Shown here piece after piece: positions 22,891-29,609 of a DNA stretch of 31,869 bases (position 1 is the stretch's first letter; every line of letters begins with the position of its first letter). A program made the position numbers and the translations under genes. The notes beneath the pieces are model-generated. The model saw only the letters and a list, made by a program, of their open reading frames with translations, made no database searches and was not told the origin of the DNA. Origin of the DNA: DASXRC01 sp036506495 (GTDB lineage: Bacteria > Actinomycetota > Actinomycetes > Mycobacteriales > Micromonosporaceae); contig DASXRQ010000222.1 of the NCBI GenBank assembly GCA_036506495.1, positions 1-31,869 on the forward strand, given 5' to 3'.

Positions 22891-24702
22891 TCAGAAGTTG
22901 CTCAGCACGTTGATGAGCACCTTATCGATCGAGGCTGGGTCGCGTGCGTCGTACACCGCCGCGCGGGACGCGTTCGAGATCTTGCGAAGCGTGTTGAGGT
23001 CCGCCTTCTCGCCGTAGGCGATCGTGAACACCCGGACCGGGTTCTCCAGGTTACTGGCGTCCAGGGCGGCGACCAGGCTGTCGAGGTCATTGTCGCGTGG
23101 GTACTCGTTCTTGCCGTCGGTCAGCACCACCACCGCGTTGATGCGGTCCGGCGCGGCCTGCGCAGCCATGGCCTGCTCGGCCGCTCTCGTCGTGGCGTAC
23201 AGCGCCGTGCCGCCGCCCGCGGCCATGCCCTGGATCACCTGCTTGAGCCGCGGGCCGCTCCGCGAGACGGGGCCCACCGGCACCTGCTCGGTCCACGGCT
23301 GCGCGGTCGCGGTCTCGCCGGTCGAGAAGGTCCACAGACCGACCTCGTCGTCCGGCGCGAACATGCCGACCGCCTGCAGCGCCGCCGCCTTGGCCACGTC
23401 GAGCTTGCTCTGCCCGCCGCCGACCGTCTCCTCCATCGATCCGGAGACGTCGAGCACGAGCAGCACCCGGGCGCGCTTGCGCTGCTCGTCCCAGCCCGCC
23501 AGCGCCTTGGCCAGCACGTTCGAGGCGGGCGGATCGATGATCGAATATTTCGCGTCCGGCAACATGCCGTTCGCCGTCGAGACCGCGGCGCCAGCCTTGC
23601 CGTCAAACGTGCGGAAGGCGGCGTCGGTGAACCGCTTCTGCTGTGCCGGCTCCCGTACGTACGCGAGGAAGTCCGCGGCGGCCTTCTGCTGCTCCGCGCT
23701 CGCCGTGGACAGCACGACGTACGGGCTATCGGAGAGCAGCGTGCCCTCCTTCGGGTAGATCGCGACGAGCGGGACCTTCGGCTTGGCGCCCTTGCCGATG
23801 AGCTTCGGATCGCCGGTCGGGTTGCCCGTGTTGTAGTCGAAGACAGACTTCTCCTCGACCGCGACCGCGCTGATGTACGACTGACCGAGGCCGCGGCGGT
23901 CCGCGTCGGCGAGGTTCGAGAGGAAGGTCAATGTGGTGTCGCCGTAGTGGACCACCCCCGACTCGACGCCCTTGACGAACGCGACCACCCGCGGATTCTT
24001 CAGGTCGGCCTCGGTGAGGTCCGACGAGCGGCCGGTCGCCGCGAAGTACGCGCCGATCGTGGCGTTGAGCCCGGACGTCGAGAAGTGCGGGTTCGTCTTG
24101 CCGAGGCGGAAGCGGCCCCATTCCGGGTGTCCGACACTGCCCCAGCCGCGCGGGTCCTTGGTGAGGTTCAGCACGTCGGTCCAACCGAGCGGCTTGCCCG
24201 GCCAGCCGAGCGCCTCGGCGAGCGGCCGCGGCATGGCAAGCACGAGCGGCGTCTGCGCGATCGACGGCTGTGGGCCGTCCGCGACCGTGACGCCGCGGTC
24301 GGTCGCGCGGTCACGCAGCAGCGACACCCACGACGACGCTGCCGGACTCCAGACCTGCGGGATCGGCCCGTCGCGTCGCTCGTCCCAGCCCGTGGCGAGC
24401 GACTCCATCGCACCGCCGGAGGCCTTCGAGACCACTCGCACGTTGGCGCAGCCGCCGTCGTACCGGCGATTCTCCCGGGCGTACGAGTCGGCCATCTCGG
24501 CGAGCAGGCCGGCCTTCTCGCTGGACGCCGCGATGAGCAGGTCGACGCAGCCCTCCCGCTTCGCGGTCTGGCCGGTCGCGGAATTGTCCCGGCCGTGCGG
24601 CCGCAGCACCAGATAGGTGCCGACGATGGCACCCAGGCCGACCACGACCGCGATCAGCAGCGGCAGCGGACTGCGGCGGCGGCGCGGCTGCTCGAACACC
24701 AC
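22891..24702 (-). CDS. Membrane-anchored substrate-binding/VWA fusion protein
   Basis: The 603-residue protein has a basic N-terminus and a membrane anchor at about 12-34. A type-2 periplasmic-binding domain covers about 50-400 (DLLIAASSEKAGLL, then SKASGGAMESLATGW, QVWSPAASSW). A von Willebrand factor A domain covers about 412-600. The VWA metal site is complete: Asp418, Ser420, Ser422 (LDVSGSM), Thr499 and Asp529 (LTDGKN). Both domains are expected outside the membrane. The start is a GTG at 24702 with AGGAGG upstream. It is the first gene after clgR and heads the cluster that continues to pspA-pspM. It probably senses or scaffolds at the cell surface; its ligand is unknown. Confidence 0.9.
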   Translation of the reverse strand: MVFEQPRRRRSPLPLLIAVVVGLGAIVGTYLVLRPHGRDNSATGQTAKREGCVDLLIAASSEKAGLLAEMADSYARENRRYDGGCANVRVVSKASGGAMESLATGWDERRDGPIPQVWSPAASSWVSLLRDRATDRGVTVADGPQPSIAQTPLVLAMPRPLAEALGWPGKPLGWTDVLNLTKDPRGWGSVGHPEWGRFRLGKTNPHFSTSGLNATIGAYFAATGRSSDLTEADLKNPRVVAFVKGVESGVVHYGDTTLTFLSNLADADRRGLGQSYISAVAVEEKSVFDYNTGNPTGDPKLIGKGAKPKVPLVAIYPKEGTLLSDSPYVVLSTASAEQQKAAADFLAYVREPAQQKRFTDAAFRTFDGKAGAAVSTANGMLPDAKYSIIDPPASNVLAKALAGWDEQRKRARVLLVLDVSGSMEETVGGGQSKLDVAKAAALQAVGMFAPDDEVGLWTFSTGETATAQPWTEQVPVGPVSRSGPRLKQVIQGMAAGGGTALYATTRAAEQAMAAQAAPDRINAVVVLTDGKNEYPRDNDLDSLVAALDASNLENPVRVFTIAYGEKADLNTLRKISNASRAAVYDARDPASIDKVLINVLSNF

Positions 24703-24793
24703 GGACGGTCGCCTCCTGACCTCGTCGGGACCTCAGTGTGGCAGCCGGATGCTCGTTCCGGCGTCCGTGGTGACGATCAGGATGGGAGGGGCG

Positions 24794-25309
24794 TTACGCC
24801 GCGTAGACCACGTCGCGGCCGCGGTCCCCCGGCTGGCCGCGGTCGGCCGGCCGGGCGTGCCGGGTGGCCCGCAGCGTCGCCTTGAGCGGGGTGTCCTGCC
24901 GGACGGAGACCGACACGTTGCCCTCGGTGACCGTGCGCACCGCGCCGTCCGTGGCCTTGCGGGCCGCGGGTGCCGCCGCATCCCGCTGCGTCGCGGCCGC
25001 GGACCGGACGGGCTGCCGCCGCTCGCCGGAGTCCTTCGCAACGCTGTCGACCGGCACCAGGACGCCCTCGACATCCTCGGCGAGCGCGAGCGTGTCGCTG
25101 GCCTCGCGGAGCACCTCGGACAGCTGAGCACCGAGCGCCTCACAGATCGAGGCGAGCAGCTCGCTGGAGGCCTCTTTCTGGCCGCGTTCGATCTCGGAGA
25201 GGTATCCCAGGCTGACGTTGGCGGCCGTGGAGACCTCGCGCAGGGTGCGGTGCTGCCCCTGCCGGCGCGCTCGAAGAGCGTCGCCGATCACTCGGCGTAG
25301 CAGGACCAT
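24794..25309 (-). CDS. clgR: ClgR-like XRE-family stress regulator
   Basis: The 171-residue protein has an XRE-type helix-turn-helix at about 15-60 (TLREVSTAANVSLGYLSEIE), with the IERGQKEASSELL extension typical of ClgR. ClgR activates clp protease and psp/htrA-type genes in actinobacteria. The remainder is a variable Ala/Arg-rich segment. The last residues are VVYAA; a C-terminal Ala-Ala is the signal for ClpP-dependent turnover of ClgR in streptomycetes. I chose ATG 25309 because GAGGGGG lies 5 bases upstream, rather than an ATG 45 bases further up. It stands immediately upstream of the VWA-psp gene block, matching the clgR-pspA-pspM order of mycobacteria. Confidence 0.9.
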   Translation of the reverse strand: MVLLRRVIGDALRARRQGQHRTLREVSTAANVSLGYLSEIERGQKEASSELLASICEALGAQLSEVLREASDTLALAEDVEGVLVPVDSVAKDSGERRQPVRSAAATQRDAAAPAARKATDGAVRTVTEGNVSVSVRQDTPLKATLRATRHARPADRGQPGDRGRDVVYAA

Positions 25310-25352
25310 CGCACCCCCTCGGGTCGGGCCGACCACCGGCCGGCTCCCCGCC

Positions 25353-25358
25353 ACACTA
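25353..25358 (-). promoter_or_regulatory. Possible clgR -10 element
   Basis: TAGTGT on the minus strand lies 44 bases upstream of the clgR ATG and matches the TANNNT actinobacterial -10. No good -35 and no sigma-E-like GGAAC/GTT motif is visible at the right spacing, so the assignment is weak. Confidence 0.3.
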
Positions 25359-25402
25359 CCCGCTTCGCCCTCGACACCCCGGGGGCGCGCGGACGGACTC
25401 GC

Positions 25403-25418
25403 GTAAGTCTACACTTAC
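25403..25418 (+). promoter_or_regulatory. ArsR-type operator over the -10 of the ArsR-family gene
   Basis: GTAAGT-CTAC-ACTTAC is a perfect six-base inverted repeat with a four-base spacer. It contains TACACT (25410-25415), a plausible -10, 8 bases before the GTG start, giving a leaderless mRNA. The octamer CTTACCGT recurs at 25414-25421 and 25431-25438, inside the first codons. Bound ArsR would cover the promoter. Confidence 0.5.
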
Positions 25419-25423
25419 CGTTC

Positions 25424-25696
25424 GTGGGCTCTTACCGTGACGCGGGTCTCGGCCTCCTCGGTGACACCACTCGCCGCGCGATCTTCGCGCTGCTCGCCGA
25501 GCGCCCGAGGTCCGTGGGCGAACTCGCCGGCGGGCTGCCGGTGAGCCGTCCCGCCGTGTCCCAACACCTGCGCGCGCTGCTCGACGCCGGCCTGGTCCAG
25601 GCACACGCCGACGGCACCCGCCGGGTGTACCGGCTGGACCCCGCCGGAGTCACCGCGCTCCGGGCGTACCTGGACGGGATCTGCGGGGGGCGCTAG
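25424..25696 (+). CDS. ArsR-family winged-helix regulator
   Basis: The 90-residue protein is a minimal ArsR-type winged helix. It has an N-terminal helix, the LLGDTTRRAIFALLAERP start, ELAGGLPVSRPAVSQHLRAL as the recognition part and a beta-wing (HADGTRRVYRLD). There are no Cys or His pairs of the kind used for metal sensing, so a metal role is unlikely; small PaaX- or SmtB-like members without metal sites sense other cues or act as simple repressors. The GTG at 25424 follows the -10 by 8 bases and has no ribosome site. It is divergent from clgR and convergent with cinA, overlapping it by 4 bases at the 3' end, and has no partner gene. Confidence 0.87.
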   Translation: MGSYRDAGLGLLGDTTRRAIFALLAERPRSVGELAGGLPVSRPAVSQHLRALLDAGLVQAHADGTRRVYRLDPAGVTALRAYLDGICGGR

Positions 25697-26223
25697 CCCC
25701 GCAGCCGCGCCGCGAGCAGCTCGAGCGCCGCGACGACCGCGCCGGCCCGGATCGCGGCTCGGCCGCCACCGAGGTTCAGCGGCCGGACCTCGCACCCATC
25801 GGACCCAGCCAGCGCCACGTAGACCTCCCCGACCGGCCTCCCGTCCTGCGGGTCCGGGCCGGCGACGCCCGTGGTGCCCAGCCCCCAATCGGCCCGGCAC
25901 CGCTCGCGTGCGCCGGCGGCGAGCGCGGCGGCCACGTCCGGGTCCACCGCCCCGCGCTCCTCGAGAAGTTCCTTGGGTACGCCGGCGAGCGAGCTCTTGA
26001 GGTCTGTGGCGTACACCACCAGCCCGCCGCGAAACACCGCGCTCGCACCCGCCACGTCGACGATCGTGGCGGCGAGCAGCCCGCCAGTGAGCGACTCGGC
26101 GACCGCGAGCGTCTGCCGCCGGTCCACCAGCCTGTGTACGACCGCGGCCGCCTGCGTCGCCGCCTCCCGCCCGCTCGGGCCCGACCCGCTCTGGCCGACC
26201 CCGGGCGCGCCGGCCGTGGTCAC
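25693..26223 (-). CDS. pncC: CinA C-terminal domain protein (NMN amidohydrolase, PncC)
   Basis: The 176-residue protein contains only the C-terminal domain of CinA: AVAESLTGGLLAATIVDVAGAS, then FRGGLVVYATDLKSSLAGV and TTGVAGPDPQDGRPVGEVY. This domain is a nicotinamide mononucleotide deamidase that recycles NMN to NaMN. The N-terminal molybdopterin-like domain of full CinA is absent, which is usual for stand-alone PncC proteins in actinobacteria. The GTG at 26223 overlaps the pgsA stop in a GTGA junction. That overlap decides the start, since longer frames run through pgsA. It is the last gene of the rimO-pgsA-cinA unit. Confidence 0.92.
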   Translation of the reverse strand: MTTAGAPGVGQSGSGPSGREAATQAAAVVHRLVDRRQTLAVAESLTGGLLAATIVDVAGASAVFRGGLVVYATDLKSSLAGVPKELLEERGAVDPDVAAALAAGARERCRADWGLGTTGVAGPDPQDGRPVGEVYVALAGSDGCEVRPLNLGGGRAAIRAGAVVAALELLAARLRG

Positions 26224-26810
26224 GCGGGTCCCAGCGGGCGCCGCATCCGCAGTGCCCGCTGCAGATAGTCGAGGCCGGTGAGCAGGGTCACCGCGACCGC
26301 GGCCGCCATGATCCACGGTCCGACCGAGGCGAGCCGCTCGGGGAAGGGCCAGAGGTACCAGGCAATCGCGAGGATCTGCAGGGCAGTTTTGATCTTGCCA
26401 CCACGGCTCGCCGCGATCACGCCGTACCGGAGAACCCAGAACCGCATCGCCGTGATACCCAGCTCGCGAACCAGGATCACGCCCGTCACCCACCAGGGCA
26501 GCCGGCCGTACGCGGAGAGCAGCACCAGCGCGGTCCCGGTAAGGACCTTGTCGGCTATCGGGTCGGCGATCTTGCCGAACGCGGTGACCAGCTCGTACCG
26601 GCGGGCGATCCAGCCGTCGACGAAGTCCGTCACCGAGGCGACGACGAAGGCCACGCAGGCGGCCTTCCGCCACCCCGGTCGAGTCAGATCCGACCCGACC
26701 ACCAGCGCGGCGAAGATCGGAATGAGCACGAGCCGCAGGGCGGTGAGCATGTTCGCGAGATTGAGCAGCGGCACCCTGGCCGCCGCGCCCGCCGGCTCGG
26801 GCACGGTCAC
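26220..26810 (-). CDS. pgsA: CDP-alcohol phosphatidyltransferase (PgsA-type)
   Basis: The 196-residue membrane protein makes phosphatidylglycerophosphate (or a related lipid) from CDP-diacylglycerol. The catalytic motif D-G-x2-A-R-x8-G-x3-D-x3-D is complete with Asp65, Gly66, Ala69, Arg70, Gly79, Asp83 and Asp87. About five hydrophobic helices are visible, and the N-terminus starts with LLNLANMLTALRLVLIPIF, the usual first helix. It starts at a GTG that overlaps the rimO stop (GTGA), and its own stop overlaps the cinA start, so the three are translationally coupled. A glycerophosphate acceptor is inferred from family and position; the mycobacterial neighbour is annotated pgsA3. Confidence 0.93.
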   Translation of the reverse strand: MTVPEPAGAAARVPLLNLANMLTALRLVLIPIFAALVVGSDLTRPGWRKAACVAFVVASVTDFVDGWIARRYELVTAFGKIADPIADKVLTGTALVLLSAYGRLPWWVTGVILVRELGITAMRFWVLRYGVIAASRGGKIKTALQILAIAWYLWPFPERLASVGPWIMAAAVAVTLLTGLDYLQRALRMRRPLGPA

Positions 26811-28303
26811 CGCTGGACCGCCGCGGCCACCGGGGCCGCCCGCGACGCGGAGACCACGGTCACGGGAACGGCGACCAGATCCACGCCCTCGCTGCCGGTC
26901 ACGGTCGCGCGGACGAGATCGCCCGGGCGCAGCGCGGCCAGATCGACCTCCCGGCCGCCCGCGACGAGTGTGGTCGAGCCGTCGACCTCGGGCGCCTGGT
27001 GTGCCGCCCTGCCCTCGACGACGCCGTCGTCGACCGCGTCCACGAGCACCTCGATCTCGTCACCGATCCGGTCCTCGGCGCGCTGGGCGCACAGCTCGTC
27101 GGCGAGCGCTGCGATCGCCGCGTACCGCCTCTTGATCGTCGCGGGCCTGACCTTGCCCGTCATGGTCGCGGCCTCGGTGCCCTCCTCGTCGCTGTAGTCG
27201 AAGACGCCGATGGCATCGAGTCGCGCGGCCGAGAGGAACCGCTCGAGCTCGGCCACGTCGCCACGCGTCTCGCCGGGGAAGCCGACGATGACATTGCTGC
27301 GCGCGCCGACGCCCGGCGCGAGCGCTCGCGCCGAGGCCAGCAGCTCGAGGAAGCGCCCGGTCGAGCCGAACCGGCGCATCCGGCGCAGCAGCGGCTCGCT
27401 GGCGTGCTGGAAGGACAGGTCGAAGTACGGCGCAACGCCCGGCGTCGTGGCGATCACCTCGACGAGGCCGGGGCGAGTCTCGGCCGGCTGCAGATAGCTC
27501 ACCCGGACCCGGACGATGCCGTCCACGGCGGAGAGCTGCGGCAGCAGCCGCTCCAACCCGCGCGGGTCGCCCAGGTCCTTGCCATACGAGGTCGAGTTCT
27601 CGCTGACCAGCACCAACTCGCGTACGCCGGTCCCGGCGAGCCATTCCGCCTCGGCGAGCAGCTCGTCCGGCGTACGCGACACGTACGCGCCGCGGAAGGC
27701 CGGAATGGCGCAGAAAGCACACCGACGGTCGCAGCCGCTGGCGAGCTTGAGCGGGGCGACCGGGCCGGCGTCGAGCCGGCGGCGCAGGACCGGCCGGAGG
27801 TGGGCCGGGGTTGCGCCGTCCGCCTCGAGGCGACCGTGACCCGGAACCGCGATCCGCGCGTCCCGCCGGGCGACCGGAGTGATCGGCAGCAGCTCGCGGC
27901 GGTCGCGCGGCGCATGCCCGTCGATCCGTTCGCCGGCGAGCACCGCTGCCAGCCGGGCCGCGATGTCGGGGTAGTCGTCGAAGCCGAGCACCGCGCGCGC
28001 CTCGGGCAGGCTGTCGGCCAGCTCCCGGCCGTACCGCTCGGCGAGGCAGCCGGCGGCGACCACGGCGGCGCCGGTGTCGGCCGCCGCGAGCAGCGTCTGG
28101 ATCGACTCCCGCTTTGCCTTCTCGACGAAGCCGCAGGTGTTCACGAGCACCACGTCGGCGGACTCGCCGTCGGTGGTCACCTCCCAGCCGTCGGCGTGCA
28201 ACCGGGCGGCCAGCTCCTCGGAGTCGACCTCGTTGCGCGCGCAGCCCAGCGTGAGCAACGCCACGCGGCGGCCGCCGGCCGAGGAGGTGGGTTGAGGCAC
28301 CAC
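26807..28303 (-). CDS. rimO: Ribosomal protein S12 methylthiotransferase RimO
   Basis: The 498-residue enzyme is a radical-SAM methylthiotransferase that modifies an Asp of ribosomal protein S12. The N-terminal UPF0004 domain carries Cys21, Cys57 and Cys86 for one iron-sulfur cluster. The radical-SAM triad is Cys191-Cys195-Cys198 (CDRRCAFC), followed by the TIM barrel (RVSYLQPAETRPGL, FDLSFQHASEPLLRRM) and a TRAM domain near the end. RimO rather than MiaB is inferred from the GCARNEVDSE start and the SFQHAS segment. There is an extra Arg/Pro-rich stretch at about 130-178 between the UPF0004 and radical-SAM domains. The start at 28303 is a GTG with weak Shine-Dalgarno. It overlaps pgsA downstream. 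Confidence 0.95.
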   Translation of the reverse strand: MVPQPTSSAGGRRVALLTLGCARNEVDSEELAARLHADGWEVTTDGESADVVLVNTCGFVEKAKRESIQTLLAAADTGAAVVAAGCLAERYGRELADSLPEARAVLGFDDYPDIAARLAAVLAGERIDGHAPRDRRELLPITPVARRDARIAVPGHGRLEADGATPAHLRPVLRRRLDAGPVAPLKLASGCDRRCAFCAIPAFRGAYVSRTPDELLAEAEWLAGTGVRELVLVSENSTSYGKDLGDPRGLERLLPQLSAVDGIVRVRVSYLQPAETRPGLVEVIATTPGVAPYFDLSFQHASEPLLRRMRRFGSTGRFLELLASARALAPGVGARSNVIVGFPGETRGDVAELERFLSAARLDAIGVFDYSDEEGTEAATMTGKVRPATIKRRYAAIAALADELCAQRAEDRIGDEIEVLVDAVDDGVVEGRAAHQAPEVDGSTTLVAGGREVDLAALRPGDLVRATVTGSEGVDLVAVPVTVVSASRAAPVAAAVQR

Positions 28304-28361
28304 CCGAGGGTACCGGCCTGGGCTCGGGACCCAGCGCGCGTACGCCGGCAGGCCACCCTCG

Positions 28362-29489
28362 TCAGCCCCGGGTGGCGGTCATCGCACCGCGGCGGGACCG
28401 CCACTCCTCCACGACGAGCGCCGCGAGCACGACGAGCGCCAGCGCGCCGAGTTGCGCCGCGGACATCCACAGGCCGACCGGCACCGTGGCGACCGCGACC
28501 AGGGCGCCGACGGCACGGGCCCCGGTCGGCGTGATGCGGAGCACGCGGCGGAACGCCACGTCCGCGGCGAGGAAGATCGCAACGCCACCGCCGAGCACCA
28601 GCGCCTCCGGCAACGCGAGGTGGTCGAACGCGTGCCCGATCGCCTTCTTCACGCCGGCCGCGAACGCCACGATGCCGAACAGCAGCACGTAGTGCGCGTA
28701 CCCGTAGCCGTACAGTGCGAGCCACGCCCGCCGGCCCGGATCCTGCTCGGAGGCGAGCCGGTGCTCGGCCTTCTCATCGTCGCCGCCGCCCATGTACGTC
28801 CACCACAGGAAGTACGACAGCACGAGGGCAAGCACCGCGACGAGGACCAGTCCCACGTCAAGGTGCAGGCCGGACACGCCGACGCCGAGGGCGACGACGG
28901 ACTCGCCCAGCGCGATGATGACCACGAGTCCGTGCCGCTCGACGAAGTGCGAGGGCACGATCGCGAACCCGGCGGGCGGGGTGAGGTACGGCGAGAACCA
29001 CTGCACCACGAACGCGGCGGTCCACACCGCGTACCGCGCGGGGGTCGGCACGAATCCGCCGACCAGCACGAGTGTCGCGGAGAGCAGGTTGAACCGCGCG
29101 AGTGCGCGCATGGCGGCGGCGCCGCGCTCGCCGGCGGTGTAGATGAACAGTCCGGAGTGGACGGCGTTGACGAGGAAGTAGCCCAGCCCGAACGCCCACC
29201 CGGTCGAGCCGAACGCGCCCGGAATGCCGAGCGCGATGACCAGGAAGCCGGCCATGCCGGTGACGAGGAGCCCGCGGCGCACGCGGCTGACCGGCGCCAC
29301 GGCGTTGGTGAGCCAGGCGTACCCGTCGTACATCCACCAGATCACGCCGAGCATCAGCAGCACGCGCAAGGCACCGGGAACCGTCAGGTCGTTCGCGAGC
29401 ACCGCGGTGAGCTGGGTGATGGTGAACACGAACACCAAGTCGAAGAACAGTTCGAGCGTGCTGACCCGCACGCCCGGCTCGACGGTCAT
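28362..29489 (-). CDS. LtrA-like (low temperature requirement A) membrane protein
   Basis: The 375-residue protein has about ten hydrophobic helices and the LtrA family opening: VRVSTLELFFDLVFVFTITQL. The FVERHGLVVIIALGESVVALG segment is the hallmark of the family. Its role in bacteria is poorly defined; the name comes from a Listeria cold-growth mutant. I prefer the ATG at 29489, with GGGAG 5 bases upstream; in-frame GTG and ATG codons up to 29528 would only add a polar leader. It sits 58 bases upstream of rimO on the same strand, with no clear terminator between, and is not usually part of the rimO operon. Confidence 0.88.
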   Translation of the reverse strand: MTVEPGVRVSTLELFFDLVFVFTITQLTAVLANDLTVPGALRVLLMLGVIWWMYDGYAWLTNAVAPVSRVRRGLLVTGMAGFLVIALGIPGAFGSTGWAFGLGYFLVNAVHSGLFIYTAGERGAAAMRALARFNLLSATLVLVGGFVPTPARYAVWTAAFVVQWFSPYLTPPAGFAIVPSHFVERHGLVVIIALGESVVALGVGVSGLHLDVGLVLVAVLALVLSYFLWWTYMGGGDDEKAEHRLASEQDPGRRAWLALYGYGYAHYVLLFGIVAFAAGVKKAIGHAFDHLALPEALVLGGGVAIFLAADVAFRRVLRITPTGARAVGALVAVATVPVGLWMSAAQLGALALVVLAALVVEEWRSRRGAMTATRG

Positions 29490-29609
29490 GTCATCTCCCA
29501 CGCTCACCCTCGTCGTTCGCCCGTCCAACTCTAGGTTCAGTCGCGGTTGGGTCGGTGGGTCGTGGCAATGGCGATCTTGGCCGAGGAGCCGGGGCGGACG
29601 GATACGCCG

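Noticed and set aside
25693..26673. 326-residue version of the CinA/PncC protein
   Set aside because: The extra part reads through pgsA in another frame; the GTGA overlap gives the start at 26223.
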